Source: Planctomycetota bacterium
GTDB taxonomy: Bacteria > Planctomycetota > UBA1135 > GCA-002686595
Length of the DNA stretch: 64,000 nucleotides
Direction of reading: 5' to 3'
NCBI GenBank assembly: GCA_026692665.1
Contig: JAPLOF010000056.1
Location: 44,459 to 108,458, forward strand
In this document: positions 18,246-26,737 of the stretch, one piece after another
How positions within the stretch are numbered: the first letter of the stretch is position 1
Layout of the letters: each line of letters begins with the position of its first letter
The notes under the pieces: model-generated
The model's database searches: none
Told to the model about the DNA's origin: nothing
The model's input: only the letters and a program-made list of their open reading frames with translations
Translations under genes and position numbers: made by a program

Positions 18246-19001
18246 ATGGAGTCCTGGATCACATCCTCGGTCACGGTGTTCGTGGCACTCGCGCTGGTGT
18301 CCGAGCTGCTCGAGCGCTGGCGTCCCGCGCGCCGCGTGAATCGACTGCGCCACATCGTCACCGACCTCGGCTCGTTCGGTTTCGCCGTGCTGCTCAACCG
18401 CTCGATCGACGCTTTGCTCGCGCCCGTGGTCGCGGCCCACGCTCCCGACTCGGTCGCGGCCGCGCTCAGCGGCCTGCGCGGTCTGCCGACATGGGCGAAG
18501 ATCGGTCTCGCGGTCGTGATCGCCGACTTCTGCCTGTACTGGATCCACCGCGCGCAACACACGTGGGACTGGGCCTGGCGCACGCATGCCTGGCATCATT
18601 CGATCGAGGAGCTCTACTGGTTCTCGGGCTTCCGCACGAGCTTCCTCCACTCTCTCGTCTACAACATTCCGCAGGTCGCGATCCCCGTGCTCCTCTTGGG
18701 CATGGGCACGTTCGAGACGGCGATCTGCTTCGCGATCGGCATGGTCATCCAGTTCTGGGAGCACGTGAACTGGCGCGTCGACCTCGGGAAGCTCGACCGC
18801 GTGATGGTGACGCCCGACTACCACCGAGTGCACCACTCGGTGACCGACCGGCCACAGAAGAACCTCGCGCCGACGTTCAGCATCTGGGACCGGATGTTCG
18901 GTACGTGGGTCGATCCACGGACCGTCCCGCTCGAGACGCCGCTCGGCATCGGCGAGCCGATTCCGAAGAAGGCCGTGCCGCGGATGCTGGCGGGCGTCTA
19001 G
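18246..19001 (+). CDS. fatty acid hydroxylase / sterol desaturase superfamily protein
   Basis: Di-iron membrane oxygenase of 251 residues. The histidine clusters are HRAQH (101-105), HAWHH (114-118), WEHVNW (His173) and HRVHH (193-197), which together make the expected eight-His metal site. Four or so helices surround them. The family hydroxylates or desaturates lipids, sterols or carotenoids; the substrate is not evident. The gene stands alone, 24 nt after the DUF58 stop, and is convergent with the nucleotidyltransferase pair, sharing the palindromic CTAG as both stop codons. Confidence 0.92.
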   Translation: MESWITSSVTVFVALALVSELLERWRPARRVNRLRHIVTDLGSFGFAVLLNRSIDALLAPVVAAHAPDSVAAALSGLRGLPTWAKIGLAVVIADFCLYWIHRAQHTWDWAWRTHAWHHSIEELYWFSGFRTSFLHSLVYNIPQVAIPVLLLGMGTFETAICFAIGMVIQFWEHVNWRVDLGKLDRVMVTPDYHRVHHSVTDRPQKNLAPTFSIWDRMFGTWVDPRTVPLETPLGIGEPIPKKAVPRMLAGV

Positions 19002-19579
19002 TCCGGCGCCGGTTCGCGCACGATGCCGTGCCGGCGACGGTGCTCGGCCAGGATGAGCGCGATGGCCGGATCCGGAACGAAGAGGTCGTGCATGCCCTGC
19101 GACCACGTGGCGACGGCCAGGTGGTCGAAGCCCCGATCGCGCTGGTGCATCGAAGAGAGGATGTGGCGCAAGCGCGCGACGTGCAGCTCGACGTCGCCGG
19201 CGCGGAAGACGCGGTGTTCGCGCCACAGCTCGTCGAAGGTGTAGCCCGGAATCGTGGTGTGCAGCTCCACGAGCGTCCGATCGCGCATGCGGTAGGCGCT
19301 CGTCGAACGCAGTCCGGCGACGACCTCGGCCGCGTAGCGGGCGGGTATCGGATCCGGGATGCGCGCCGTGCCTTCGCGCAGCGTGAATCCGAGCTCGCGC
19401 AGTGTGAGCCAGGTCGCAGTCAGGGCCTCGACCGTCGGCTCGACGACGATCTCGTGCGCGTTGTGCGAGGCGACGAGCGAACCGTCGAGAGCCCAGCAGT
19501 TGGCGCCGGCGATGCCGACGAGGACGTGGCGAACCCGCGCGGTGCCCAGGGCGCGGAGGACTTCGTGTTGAGGTCTCAT
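18998..19579 (-). CDS. nucleotidyltransferase-like protein with lost catalytic acids
   Basis: A 193-residue protein that appears paralogous to the gene just upstream (19584-20327). It keeps the first strand and turn of the fold (RHVLVGIAGANCWALDG) and the following EVVAGL and HILSSMHQRDR segments. Where the paralogue has TKDFDLFLP, it reads HNAHEIVVEP, so both metal-binding aspartates are missing and catalysis is unlikely. The ATG at 19579 lies 4 nt after the paralogue's stop, so the pair is co-transcribed. It could be a regulatory or decoy subunit (inference). It shares stop codon bases with the convergent hydroxylase gene. Confidence 0.65.
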   Translation of the reverse strand: MRPQHEVLRALGTARVRHVLVGIAGANCWALDGSLVASHNAHEIVVEPTVEALTATWLTLRELGFTLREGTARIPDPIPARYAAEVVAGLRSTSAYRMRDRTLVELHTTIPGYTFDELWREHRVFRAGDVELHVARLRHILSSMHQRDRGFDHLAVATWSQGMHDLFVPDPAIALILAEHRRRHGIVREPAPD

Positions 19580-19583
19580 CGCG

Positions 19584-20327
19584 TCACGAGGTGGCCGCCG
19601 GCGGCCCTTCGTCCGCGAGGATGCGGTCGATGATCGCGCGGTGTCGCGCCAGGAATTCGCGGTCCTTTTCGCGGTCGGCCTGCCGTTTGGATTCGACGAT
19701 GTCGGACATCCGGGCCAGCTCGGCTCCAACACCGTCCGGGTAGCCCCACGTCCTCCGCAGCCAGACGTCTTCGAAGTCGAGCCGGCCCATCACGAACGTC
19801 AGATCCGTCGGGAGCGCGTCGTCGGCCTGCGCCCGCGTCAGCGCCGACCCTTCGACGACTTGCCGTGCCAACCACAGGTCACGTGGTGAGTCCAACGGCT
19901 CGCGGCCGCTCCACAGCTCGAAGCGTGCGCGCTCACAAGCCTGCCAGCAGGCGAGCAAGTTGGCCGGATCCCGCGGCAGGAAGAGATCGAAGTCCTTCGT
20001 GTGGAAGCGCTCCCCGACCTTCTCCGCGTGGATGTCGGCACCGCCGACGCCGATGACGAGGTAGCGAATCTGGGCATGCTGGAGCTCGCGGATCAGACGG
20101 CCTCTGCCGCTCAGCGCAGGCCGGTCCTGGACGAAGGAGTGCACCATCGCCGCCCAGTCCTCGTGCAGGCGATCGACCCAGACCTTCTCGGTGCCCGAGC
20201 GGTTCCAAGAGGCCGCTTCCCAGCGCTCGACGTTCTCCCAGAACGCCGGGTCCGTCGCGCGCGGAGCCGGCGGCGCCTTCCAGGGCTTCAGGTCGGACAG
20301 GTCGAACTCGTCCACGGCGTAGCGCAT
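19584..20327 (-). CDS. nucleotidyltransferase-fold protein (AbiEii/DUF6036-like)
   Basis: A 247-residue protein. The central part has the polymerase-beta-like nucleotidyltransferase signature: IRYLVIGVGGADIH followed by TKDFDLFLP, with the acidic pair of the DxD motif intact. Further on, GRLDFEDVW and a basic SKRQADREKDREFL helix resemble the AbiEii/DUF6036 group of predicted nucleotidyltransferases. The N-terminal 60 residues are unusual (WKAPPAP, WENVERWEAASWNRSG). The ATG at 20327 is fixed by a strong GGAGGA site 6 nt upstream. The gene lies directly upstream of the degenerate paralogue. The substrate, RNA or protein, is not known. Confidence 0.72.
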   Translation of the reverse strand: MRYAVDEFDLSDLKPWKAPPAPRATDPAFWENVERWEAASWNRSGTEKVWVDRLHEDWAAMVHSFVQDRPALSGRGRLIRELQHAQIRYLVIGVGGADIHAEKVGERFHTKDFDLFLPRDPANLLACWQACERARFELWSGREPLDSPRDLWLARQVVEGSALTRAQADDALPTDLTFVMGRLDFEDVWLRRTWGYPDGVGAELARMSDIVESKRQADREKDREFLARHRAIIDRILADEGPPAATS

Positions 20328-20333
20328 GGTACG

Positions 20334-20339
20334 TCCTCC
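20334..20339 (-). promoter_or_regulatory. ribosome binding site of the nucleotidyltransferase gene
   Basis: GGAGGA on the minus strand, 6 nt before the ATG at 20327. It decides the start against the longer open frame reaching to 20525. Confidence 0.7.
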
Positions 20340-20397
20340 GTTCCGAGGACGCCGGGCGTGCGCGCGGGTCGCGGGGAAAGCGCCGAGAACAGCGCGC

Positions 20398-23172
20398 TCA
20401 GCGCTCGAGCCGCTTGCCCGCCGCCTTGCGCGCGCGAGCCAGGGCGGACTCGACGTTCGGCGCCGGTTCGGTCCCCGCTGTCGTCGGTGCCCGCGGCGAG
20501 TCGGGAGTCGCGGACGGGGGGACATTCGCTCTCCCGGCGCCCGGCGGATCGACAGCGGCCGGCCTCGCGCCCTGCGCAGGCCGCGTGGTCAGGCGGCTCC
20601 ACGTGCGTCGAATCACGGCGGGCACGCGCACGAAGCTCGCGAGCTCGAGGCGCCGGACAGCGATCTCGAGCAGGAGCAACACGAGCGCCAGCAGCGCGAG
20701 CTCGCGCCCGATCGGACGCCAGCCCTTGCTGGCCCGTTCCCCGCGGAACAACTCGGTCGCGCTCGGGTTCACCAGCCCGCCCGATTCCGTGGCGATGCGG
20801 CGCAACAATCGCTCGCCGCGCGCCGGATCGCTGCCACGTTCGAACTCGGGGCTGTACGGCAGCGCGATGGGGGGCAGGCGGATCGTGCGTCCGTCGCCGA
20901 GGGCCACGCTGCCCAGCGCGACGCCTTCGGTGGAGAGCTTGGCGCGCGCTTCATAGCGGTACTCGTCGACGCGCTCGAACACGAGCTGCCGCGTCTCGCC
21001 GTCGCCTCCGCGCATGCGCCCCTCGAGCTTCGAGAGATCCAGCTTCGCCGCACGCTCCGGGTCCACGTCGAGCGCGACGACCGCCTCCTTGCCGTCGCGA
21101 CGCACGCTGGCGTAGACCTCGCCGGGTTCCTCCTGCCCGACGAGCCAGCGTCCCGTGGTGGCGAAAAAACTCGGGAAATCCGGCCAGGCCAGAACGCCCG
21201 CGCCGAACGTGCCGCCGATCTGTCCCGTGAACGCGGCCGACCGGCCGAGGCCCGACTGCTGGAACGCGAACACCGGCGCCGCGTACTCGTCGTTCGTGAT
21301 GACGCCCGCGACGGCACCGCCGCGCAGGTAGGTCAGGTTGTATCCGTCGAGCGTGGCGAACTCCGCGGCGCCGATCGGGCCGAGCCCGTAGAGGTCGGGC
21401 AGCACGCGCGTTGCGGTCCTCTCCTCGACGAACGTCGCCCGCGCGACCGTCATGGTGTCCTGCGCGAAGAGGCGCGGGAGCTCGGCCGGGTCCGTCGTGA
21501 AGTACGCCGTGCCGCTGCCGGCTGCCGCGACGGTCTTCAGGAAATCGGCATCGGAGTCGGTCTCGTTCCCGAGCGCGATGACGGACACCGTGATGCCGGC
21601 GCGCACCATCTGCGCCGCGAGCGCGGTGCACTGCTCCTGCTCCTCGGCGTCGGCGGCGTCGGCGAAGAGGATGATGTGGCGGGTCGCCTGTTCCGCCTTC
21701 TCCATCTCCTTCCCGATCGCGAGCAGTGCCGTGTAGGTGAAGATCCCGCCGCCCGCGGACTGCACGCGGCGCACGCGCGCCAGGATCGCGGCCGGATCGT
21801 CGACCTTCGTCAGCTCCTGGACGACGTGCGGGGACGAGTCGACGGCGTGCACGACCAGGGAGTCCATCGGGGAGAGCAGCTCGATCGCGGCCGCGGCTCC
21901 CAGGTTCGCGAGGTCCATCTTGGTCAGGCCCGCGCCCGCTGGAGCGGCCATCGATCCCGAGCGGTCCATCGTGATGCCCAGCGCGATCGACTGTTTGCGA
22001 TGCTCCTGGCGCATCTCCATCGAGACGGGGATGACCGGATCCAGCACGGACTTGAAGTAGCCGCCGGTTCCGAAACTGGCTTTTCCCCCGGTGATCAGGA
22101 GTCCGCCGCCGAGGTCCGTCACGAACGCGGCCAGCGCGCGCATCCGGCTGCCGATGCGGCTGGCCGCGATGTTCTCGAGGATCACCGCGCGGTGCGACAC
22201 GAGCCCCACGGCGTCCAGGCGAGCCGTCTCGGGGGTCGCGACCTTCACCGGGATCGCGGCCGCGCGCAGCGCCCGGACCAGCGCGTCGTCCGAGCCGTCC
22301 TCGTTCAACACGAGGATCGAGCGCGGCGAACCGATGCGCACGGCCGTGACGCCGGCGTCGTTCTCCGGGATGCGGTCCTCCGGCGCCTGGAGGACCAGCC
22401 GGTAATCCGCGACTCCGGCCTCGGACAGCGTGTCGCGCAGCACGATGCGGTTCATGCCCGCCTCGAACACCCGATGCCCGCGAGTCAGCACCTGATCGGA
22501 GCGCTCGAGCCGGAAGTCGGCTTCGATCCGCCGGTCGGAGCGGACCCACGCGCTGAACTGGAACGGCTCGCCCGGGCCGACCTCTTCCGGTGCGTCGATG
22601 CGGTCGACGGAGAGGTCCGCGACGTCCGGTCTCTCGATGGGCCGCGCGTCGACTCGGATGCCGCGCGCGAACGCCCGACGGGCGGCCGGGAGCGGGTCGC
22701 GTCCATTGCCCTCGCCGTCCGAGACGAGCAGGACGGACCCCTGCCGGTCGGGCGGGATCAAGTCGAGCGCGGCGTCGAGGGCGCGACCCAGGTCGGAGCC
22801 GTCGGTGTCGAGTCCGCGCTCGAAACCGCCGAAGCGCTCGCGCGCGGAAGGCAGGCGCTCGATGGCGGCTTCCGCCGCGAACGAAACCACCGCGACGCGG
22901 TCGCCGTCGCCGCGCGCATCCTCGGCGAGACGCACGAGCTCGACCGCAGTCGTGTGCGCTCCAGCCGGCATGGAACGCGATCGGTCGACGACGAGCACGA
23001 GATCGCGACCGCGCTCGGCGGTGCGGAAGTAGGGACCGGCGAGCGCGAGGACGAGCACCGCGAGCAGGGACCAGCGCAGTGCCGTCGTCCAACGGTCGGA
23101 CGCCCGCAGCTTCCAGGCGGCGAAGGCCGCGGGAATCGCGAGCAACAGGAGTTCGGGGTGGAGGAACCCCAT
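20398..23172 (-). CDS. membrane-anchored double VWA protein
   Basis: A 924-residue protein with two N-terminal helices (about 5-22 and 33-50). A first VWA domain carries the metal site DRSRS (63-67), and a second VWA domain starts near residue 395 with DRSGS. Between them is a Gly-rich segment (GLLITGGKASFGTGGY) of the class I glutamine-amidotransferase-like fold often found in such proteins. Another helix lies near residue 830, then a Pro/Ala-rich tail. This domain order is typical of planctomycete relatives of BatA/BatB, which act with MoxR ATPases. Its ATG overlaps the stop of the upstream BatA-like gene (TGATG), so the two are one operon. The 70 bp between its stop and the next gene hold nothing obvious. 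Confidence 0.88.
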   Translation of the reverse strand: MGFLHPELLLLAIPAAFAAWKLRASDRWTTALRWSLLAVLVLALAGPYFRTAERGRDLVLVVDRSRSMPAGAHTTAVELVRLAEDARGDGDRVAVVSFAAEAAIERLPSARERFGGFERGLDTDGSDLGRALDAALDLIPPDRQGSVLLVSDGEGNGRDPLPAARRAFARGIRVDARPIERPDVADLSVDRIDAPEEVGPGEPFQFSAWVRSDRRIEADFRLERSDQVLTRGHRVFEAGMNRIVLRDTLSEAGVADYRLVLQAPEDRIPENDAGVTAVRIGSPRSILVLNEDGSDDALVRALRAAAIPVKVATPETARLDAVGLVSHRAVILENIAASRIGSRMRALAAFVTDLGGGLLITGGKASFGTGGYFKSVLDPVIPVSMEMRQEHRKQSIALGITMDRSGSMAAPAGAGLTKMDLANLGAAAAIELLSPMDSLVVHAVDSSPHVVQELTKVDDPAAILARVRRVQSAGGGIFTYTALLAIGKEMEKAEQATRHIILFADAADAEEQEQCTALAAQMVRAGITVSVIALGNETDSDADFLKTVAAAGSGTAYFTTDPAELPRLFAQDTMTVARATFVEERTATRVLPDLYGLGPIGAAEFATLDGYNLTYLRGGAVAGVITNDEYAAPVFAFQQSGLGRSAAFTGQIGGTFGAGVLAWPDFPSFFATTGRWLVGQEEPGEVYASVRRDGKEAVVALDVDPERAAKLDLSKLEGRMRGGDGETRQLVFERVDEYRYEARAKLSTEGVALGSVALGDGRTIRLPPIALPYSPEFERGSDPARGERLLRRIATESGGLVNPSATELFRGERASKGWRPIGRELALLALVLLLLEIAVRRLELASFVRVPAVIRRTWSRLTTRPAQGARPAAVDPPGAGRANVPPSATPDSPRAPTTAGTEPAPNVESALARARKAAGKRLER

Positions 23173-25019
23173 CAGCCGGCCTCCGCCCGCGGCACCACGA
23201 GGCGGCCGGACAGGCGCGCCAGCACGAACCAGTCCAAGAGCGCGAGCGCGACGACTCCTCCGAGGAGCGCCAGGGACAGGGTCGAACCGTCGTCGTCGCC
23301 CGATCCCGTCCCGACCGACGCCGGCCGGGTTCCGGACGATCGTGCGCGCAGGTCCGACTCCGACGCATCCTGGAACGTGACGCCGACCGTCGCGAGCGGA
23401 GCGCCCCGGCGTTCGAGGCGGTGGAAGCCGGGACGATCGAGCTCGTCGAAGACGACGAAGTCGCGGGCCGGATGCTCCCGGCGGGAGTCGACGCCACGCA
23501 GCACGAAGGGCGCACCGTCGTCGTCCGCCTTCAACGTGGCGCGCCACGTGAACGAAGCGCCCACGACCAGGTTCGTGGCGACGGCGCCGGGAAGCTCGCG
23601 ACGCCTTTCCTCGACCAGGTTCGCGAGCAGGATCGGCCAGTCCGGCGAGCGCTGAAGGGAACTGCGGAAAGGATCGAGATTCAGCGCGTAGATGCGCCTC
23701 GGGCCGTCGCGATCCTCCGCAAGCAACGGCAGGTTCCCGGCCGACACGAGCGGCGTCCCGGCGAGTCGCAGGGCCGGGTCCGCGCTCCACACGAGGCCCT
23801 CGAGCGTCGTGCCCTCGAGCAGCGGATGGCGACGTTCGACGAGGAACGGGCCGATGAAGTCCTTGCGCTCGCCGTCGAAGCGTCCCGGCTGGAGAACGAC
23901 GTTCCAGGTGGCCGCGCCCCGGCCGGCCGTGCGCGTGAGCAGGATGTGCGCCGCCGCCGGATCCGTGGCCAGCACCGCCTCGTCCACGAGCGCGATCCAG
24001 CGCGCGAGCGCCGCACCCGCCTGGCCCGCGGACGCCGGACCGTCGAGTCCCAGCGCTGCTCGCGTATCGTCGTCCAAGTCGCAGGCGATGCCGACGACGC
24101 GCGGGAGGCGCGGGGCCAGGTAGGCGGAGTCGTCGATCCGCAGGGCGTCGGGATCGATGCGCACTTCGACGGCACCGGCGCCGGCCACGAGATCGAACGC
24201 GAGGTTCTCCCGGCCGCTCTCGGCGATCGTCACCGATCGGGCTGGCGCGAGCTCGCGCCCATCCTCGCCGAGCAGCCTCACGCCCGTCGTGCGCGGCGCG
24301 GAGGCGAAGCTCGCCAACGTCACGAACAGACGCTCGCGCCGCTCTCCGTCCACGCGGGTGATGGTGCGCGTCGCGCTCGCGATCGCGAGGTTGTCGAGCG
24401 GCTCGCCGACAGCCGCGACCTCGACCTCCGGCTGGAAATCGTCCGGCGCGTGGCGATCGGTGACGACGAGCACCTTTCCGTCTCCGACGAGCTGCAGGCA
24501 CAAGGCGATCGCGGGTTGGATGTCGTGGCGCGCGGCCGTGGGTCGCCAGCTCGAGAGCTCCGCGAGCGCCTCCTCGGGATACGCCGCCGGTCCCGCGATC
24601 GTGTGCGGCCGCGGGCCGCTCGCGACGAGCGAAACACGGGATCCGCGCGGCAGATCGCGGATCCGCGCCGCGACGAGTTCCGCGCCTTTCTCGCGGAAGC
24701 TCCGGCCGTCGCTGCCGCGCGCGTCCATGGACGCCGAGCCGTCGAGCGCGACCACCAGGTGCTCGCCGCGGGTTCCCTCGCAGCCGCGCGGCGCGGCCAG
24801 GAGGAGTGCGAGCAGGATCGCGGCCAGGATCTCGCACACGAGCGAGGTGGAGGCCCGCAGGCGGTCCCGGCGCCGCCCGGAGATCGGCGTACGGTCCTCG
24901 TCGGCCCACAGGAATAGCGCGCTGACGACCCGCGGCCGGAACCGCCGGCGGAAGAGGTGCAGTGCGACGATCGCCGGGACGGCGATCAGGGCCAGGAGTC
25001 CGAGGGGGTTCTGGAACAC
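23172..25019 (-). CDS. BatA-like membrane protein with VWA domain
   Basis: A 615-residue protein. It begins at GTG with the aerotolerance-regulator N-terminal signature (FQNPLGLLALIAVPAIVALHLF, then RRFRPRVVSALFLW), followed by a second helix near residue 60. The VWA metal site is ALDGSASMD. A long beta-rich extracytoplasmic part follows, with a C-terminal helix near 580-600. I chose the GTG at 25019 because the BatA signature starts right there; the longer upstream frame is Arg/Pro-rich noise. Partner of the double VWA protein; both probably work with the MoxR ATPase at 10.6 kb. Confidence 0.85.
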   Translation of the reverse strand: MFQNPLGLLALIAVPAIVALHLFRRRFRPRVVSALFLWADEDRTPISGRRRDRLRASTSLVCEILAAILLALLLAAPRGCEGTRGEHLVVALDGSASMDARGSDGRSFREKGAELVAARIRDLPRGSRVSLVASGPRPHTIAGPAAYPEEALAELSSWRPTAARHDIQPAIALCLQLVGDGKVLVVTDRHAPDDFQPEVEVAAVGEPLDNLAIASATRTITRVDGERRERLFVTLASFASAPRTTGVRLLGEDGRELAPARSVTIAESGRENLAFDLVAGAGAVEVRIDPDALRIDDSAYLAPRLPRVVGIACDLDDDTRAALGLDGPASAGQAGAALARWIALVDEAVLATDPAAAHILLTRTAGRGAATWNVVLQPGRFDGERKDFIGPFLVERRHPLLEGTTLEGLVWSADPALRLAGTPLVSAGNLPLLAEDRDGPRRIYALNLDPFRSSLQRSPDWPILLANLVEERRRELPGAVATNLVVGASFTWRATLKADDDGAPFVLRGVDSRREHPARDFVVFDELDRPGFHRLERRGAPLATVGVTFQDASESDLRARSSGTRPASVGTGSGDDDGSTLSLALLGGVVALALLDWFVLARLSGRLVVPRAEAG

Positions 25020-25168
25020 GGCGGGAGAGTGCCCTTGCGCGCAGGGCCCGTCTTCTATTCTCTGGAACGGGCCGCGCGTTAGCGCGGAAACGCGATCGAG
25101 CTCGCGGGCGCTGAAATCCGCTGGATTTCTTGCGACCGGACGGGGTTCCGGACGGTCACGAGGATGCC
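25020..25168. promoter_or_regulatory. divergent promoter region with two inverted repeats
   Basis: 149 bp between the BatA-like gene and the HEAT+VWA gene. It contains two perfect inverted repeats, CCGCGC-GTTA-GCGCGG (25072-25087) and GAAATCC-GCT-GGATTTC (25113-25129). The second is AT-rich against a GC-rich background and lies 39 nt before the plus-strand ATG. Either could be an operator or an mRNA hairpin. Confidence 0.45.
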
Positions 25169-26722
25169 ATGCCGACGCTCCTCGTGTGTCTCCTCGTCGT
25201 CTCCGCGCTCCTCCAGGGCCCGGGAGCGCCAGCCGGACGCTCGAAGCCGGAAAGACCGCCGACGCTGGCCGAACTGCGCGACGAGCTGTCCGCACCGCGG
25301 CCCGAGGCGCGGAAGTCCGCGGTGCGAAGGCTCGCCGAGCTCGGCACGCAGGAGGCCTACGCCTCCCTGCTCTCGGCGCTCGAGGATCCCGAGGGGATCG
25401 TCGCGGACGAGGCGCAGATCCGCGCGTCCGGGGCGCGCGACGCGCGGCAGTTCGCGGAGCTGCTCGGTCCAGCCGGGCTCCGCTCGCGCGAGGCGGGCGT
25501 CCCGGCCCGCGCCGCCGAGGCTCTGGGACGCGCGACGATCCCGCTCGAGGCGCGCGTGTTCGAGAAGGCGCTGCGGGGGGCGGATGCGGAGACGGCGCGC
25601 ATGCTGTGCTGGTCGGTGGAGCGTCTCGCGGCGGCTCGGCGCCTGACAGGCGACCTGGCGGCTCTGGCAGCCGACCTGGTCGAGTACGCGGACGGTCGCT
25701 CCGCGCCCGAGGCGCGCGGTGCGGCGCTCCTGGCGCTGCGCTTCCTCGACACGCGCGCGGCCGAATCGCGCACCCTCGCCTGCGCCGCGGCCCGAGAGCC
25801 CGCGTTGCGCTGCGCGGCCCTGCTGGCGGCCCGCGACTGGACGGAGATCGCCGCCACACGGTTCGGGACCGGGCTCGCCGCGGACCCCGAGGCCAGCGTG
25901 CGGGCCGGCGCCGTCGAACTCCTCGCGCGCACGACGGGGCGTGACGCCGCGCTCGCGCTCGTCGACCGGCTCGAGCGCGAGGACCGTTCGCGGCTGCGCT
26001 GGCGCATCCTCGTGCACCTGCGTTCGTTGTCCGGCGCGGACCACGGCTTCGACGCCGAGAAGTGGCGCGAATGGGCGCGGCAACGTGCCGGAACCGTCGC
26101 GACCGGCGAACCGCGCGGCGGGGGACCCGTGGGCGACACGCGCGTGGCGTTGGCCGGACTCCCGCTCGTCTCCGATCGCGTCGCGTTCCTGATCGACCTT
26201 TCGGGGTCGATGTGGGGGGCCAAGGTCGCCGGGCGCACGCGCAAGGAGATCGTCGACGCGCAACTCGGCAAGGCTCTGCTCGCGCTGCCCAAGACCGCGC
26301 ATTTCAACGTGATCCCGTACACCAGCGAAGCCTTCCCGTGGGAAAAGCGCCTCGTGCCCGCGGAACCGGCGCGGATCCGGAACGCGATCGAGGACTTCGA
26401 GCGCTGCCGACGGAGCGGGCGCGGAAACGTCTGGGCCGGGATCGAGGCCGCGCTCCTCGACCCGGATCTGGACGCGGTCGTCGTCCTGACCGACGGCGTG
26501 CCGACGGGCGGGCCGCACGGTGACTTCGACCTGATGGTGGCGCTGCTGCTCGAACGCAACCGGTTCCGGAACGTGGCCTTCGACTCGATCCTCGTCGACG
26601 CGCCGCGCGGCAGGATCCCGGGCTGGGCCGCCCTCGCGGCGGAGAGCGGAGGACGATCGACGACCGTGGAACTCGCGGCGCTCGCGGCCGACGACGGTCA
26701 CACGTCGCCGGGGGGCGGATAG
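25169..26722 (+). CDS. secreted HEAT-repeat protein with VWA domain
   Basis: A 517-residue protein with a signal peptide (MPTLLVCLLVVSALLQG) at the ATG 25169. Residues about 35-280 are alpha-helical HEAT-like repeats (for example LAELGTQEAYASLLSALEDPEG). From about 330 to the end is a VWA domain with metal site DLSGS (343-347), a matching threonine region and VVLTDGVPTGG. HEAT+VWA secreted proteins are common in Planctomycetota and may bind proteins in the envelope. It is followed after 15 nt by the CAP protein and probably forms an operon with it. Confidence 0.85.
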   Translation: MPTLLVCLLVVSALLQGPGAPAGRSKPERPPTLAELRDELSAPRPEARKSAVRRLAELGTQEAYASLLSALEDPEGIVADEAQIRASGARDARQFAELLGPAGLRSREAGVPARAAEALGRATIPLEARVFEKALRGADAETARMLCWSVERLAAARRLTGDLAALAADLVEYADGRSAPEARGAALLALRFLDTRAAESRTLACAAAREPALRCAALLAARDWTEIAATRFGTGLAADPEASVRAGAVELLARTTGRDAALALVDRLEREDRSRLRWRILVHLRSLSGADHGFDAEKWREWARQRAGTVATGEPRGGGPVGDTRVALAGLPLVSDRVAFLIDLSGSMWGAKVAGRTRKEIVDAQLGKALLALPKTAHFNVIPYTSEAFPWEKRLVPAEPARIRNAIEDFERCRRSGRGNVWAGIEAALLDPDLDAVVVLTDGVPTGGPHGDFDLMVALLLERNRFRNVAFDSILVDAPRGRIPGWAALAAESGGRSTTVELAALAADDGHTSPGGG

Positions 26723-26737
26723 AGTTCTTTCCCACGC

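Noticed and set aside
18998..20327. Nucleotidyltransferase pair as a MNT/HEPN toxin-antitoxin module
   Set aside because: Neither protein has a HEPN RxxxxH motif, and both belong to the nucleotidyltransferase fold, so the pair does not fit this type.
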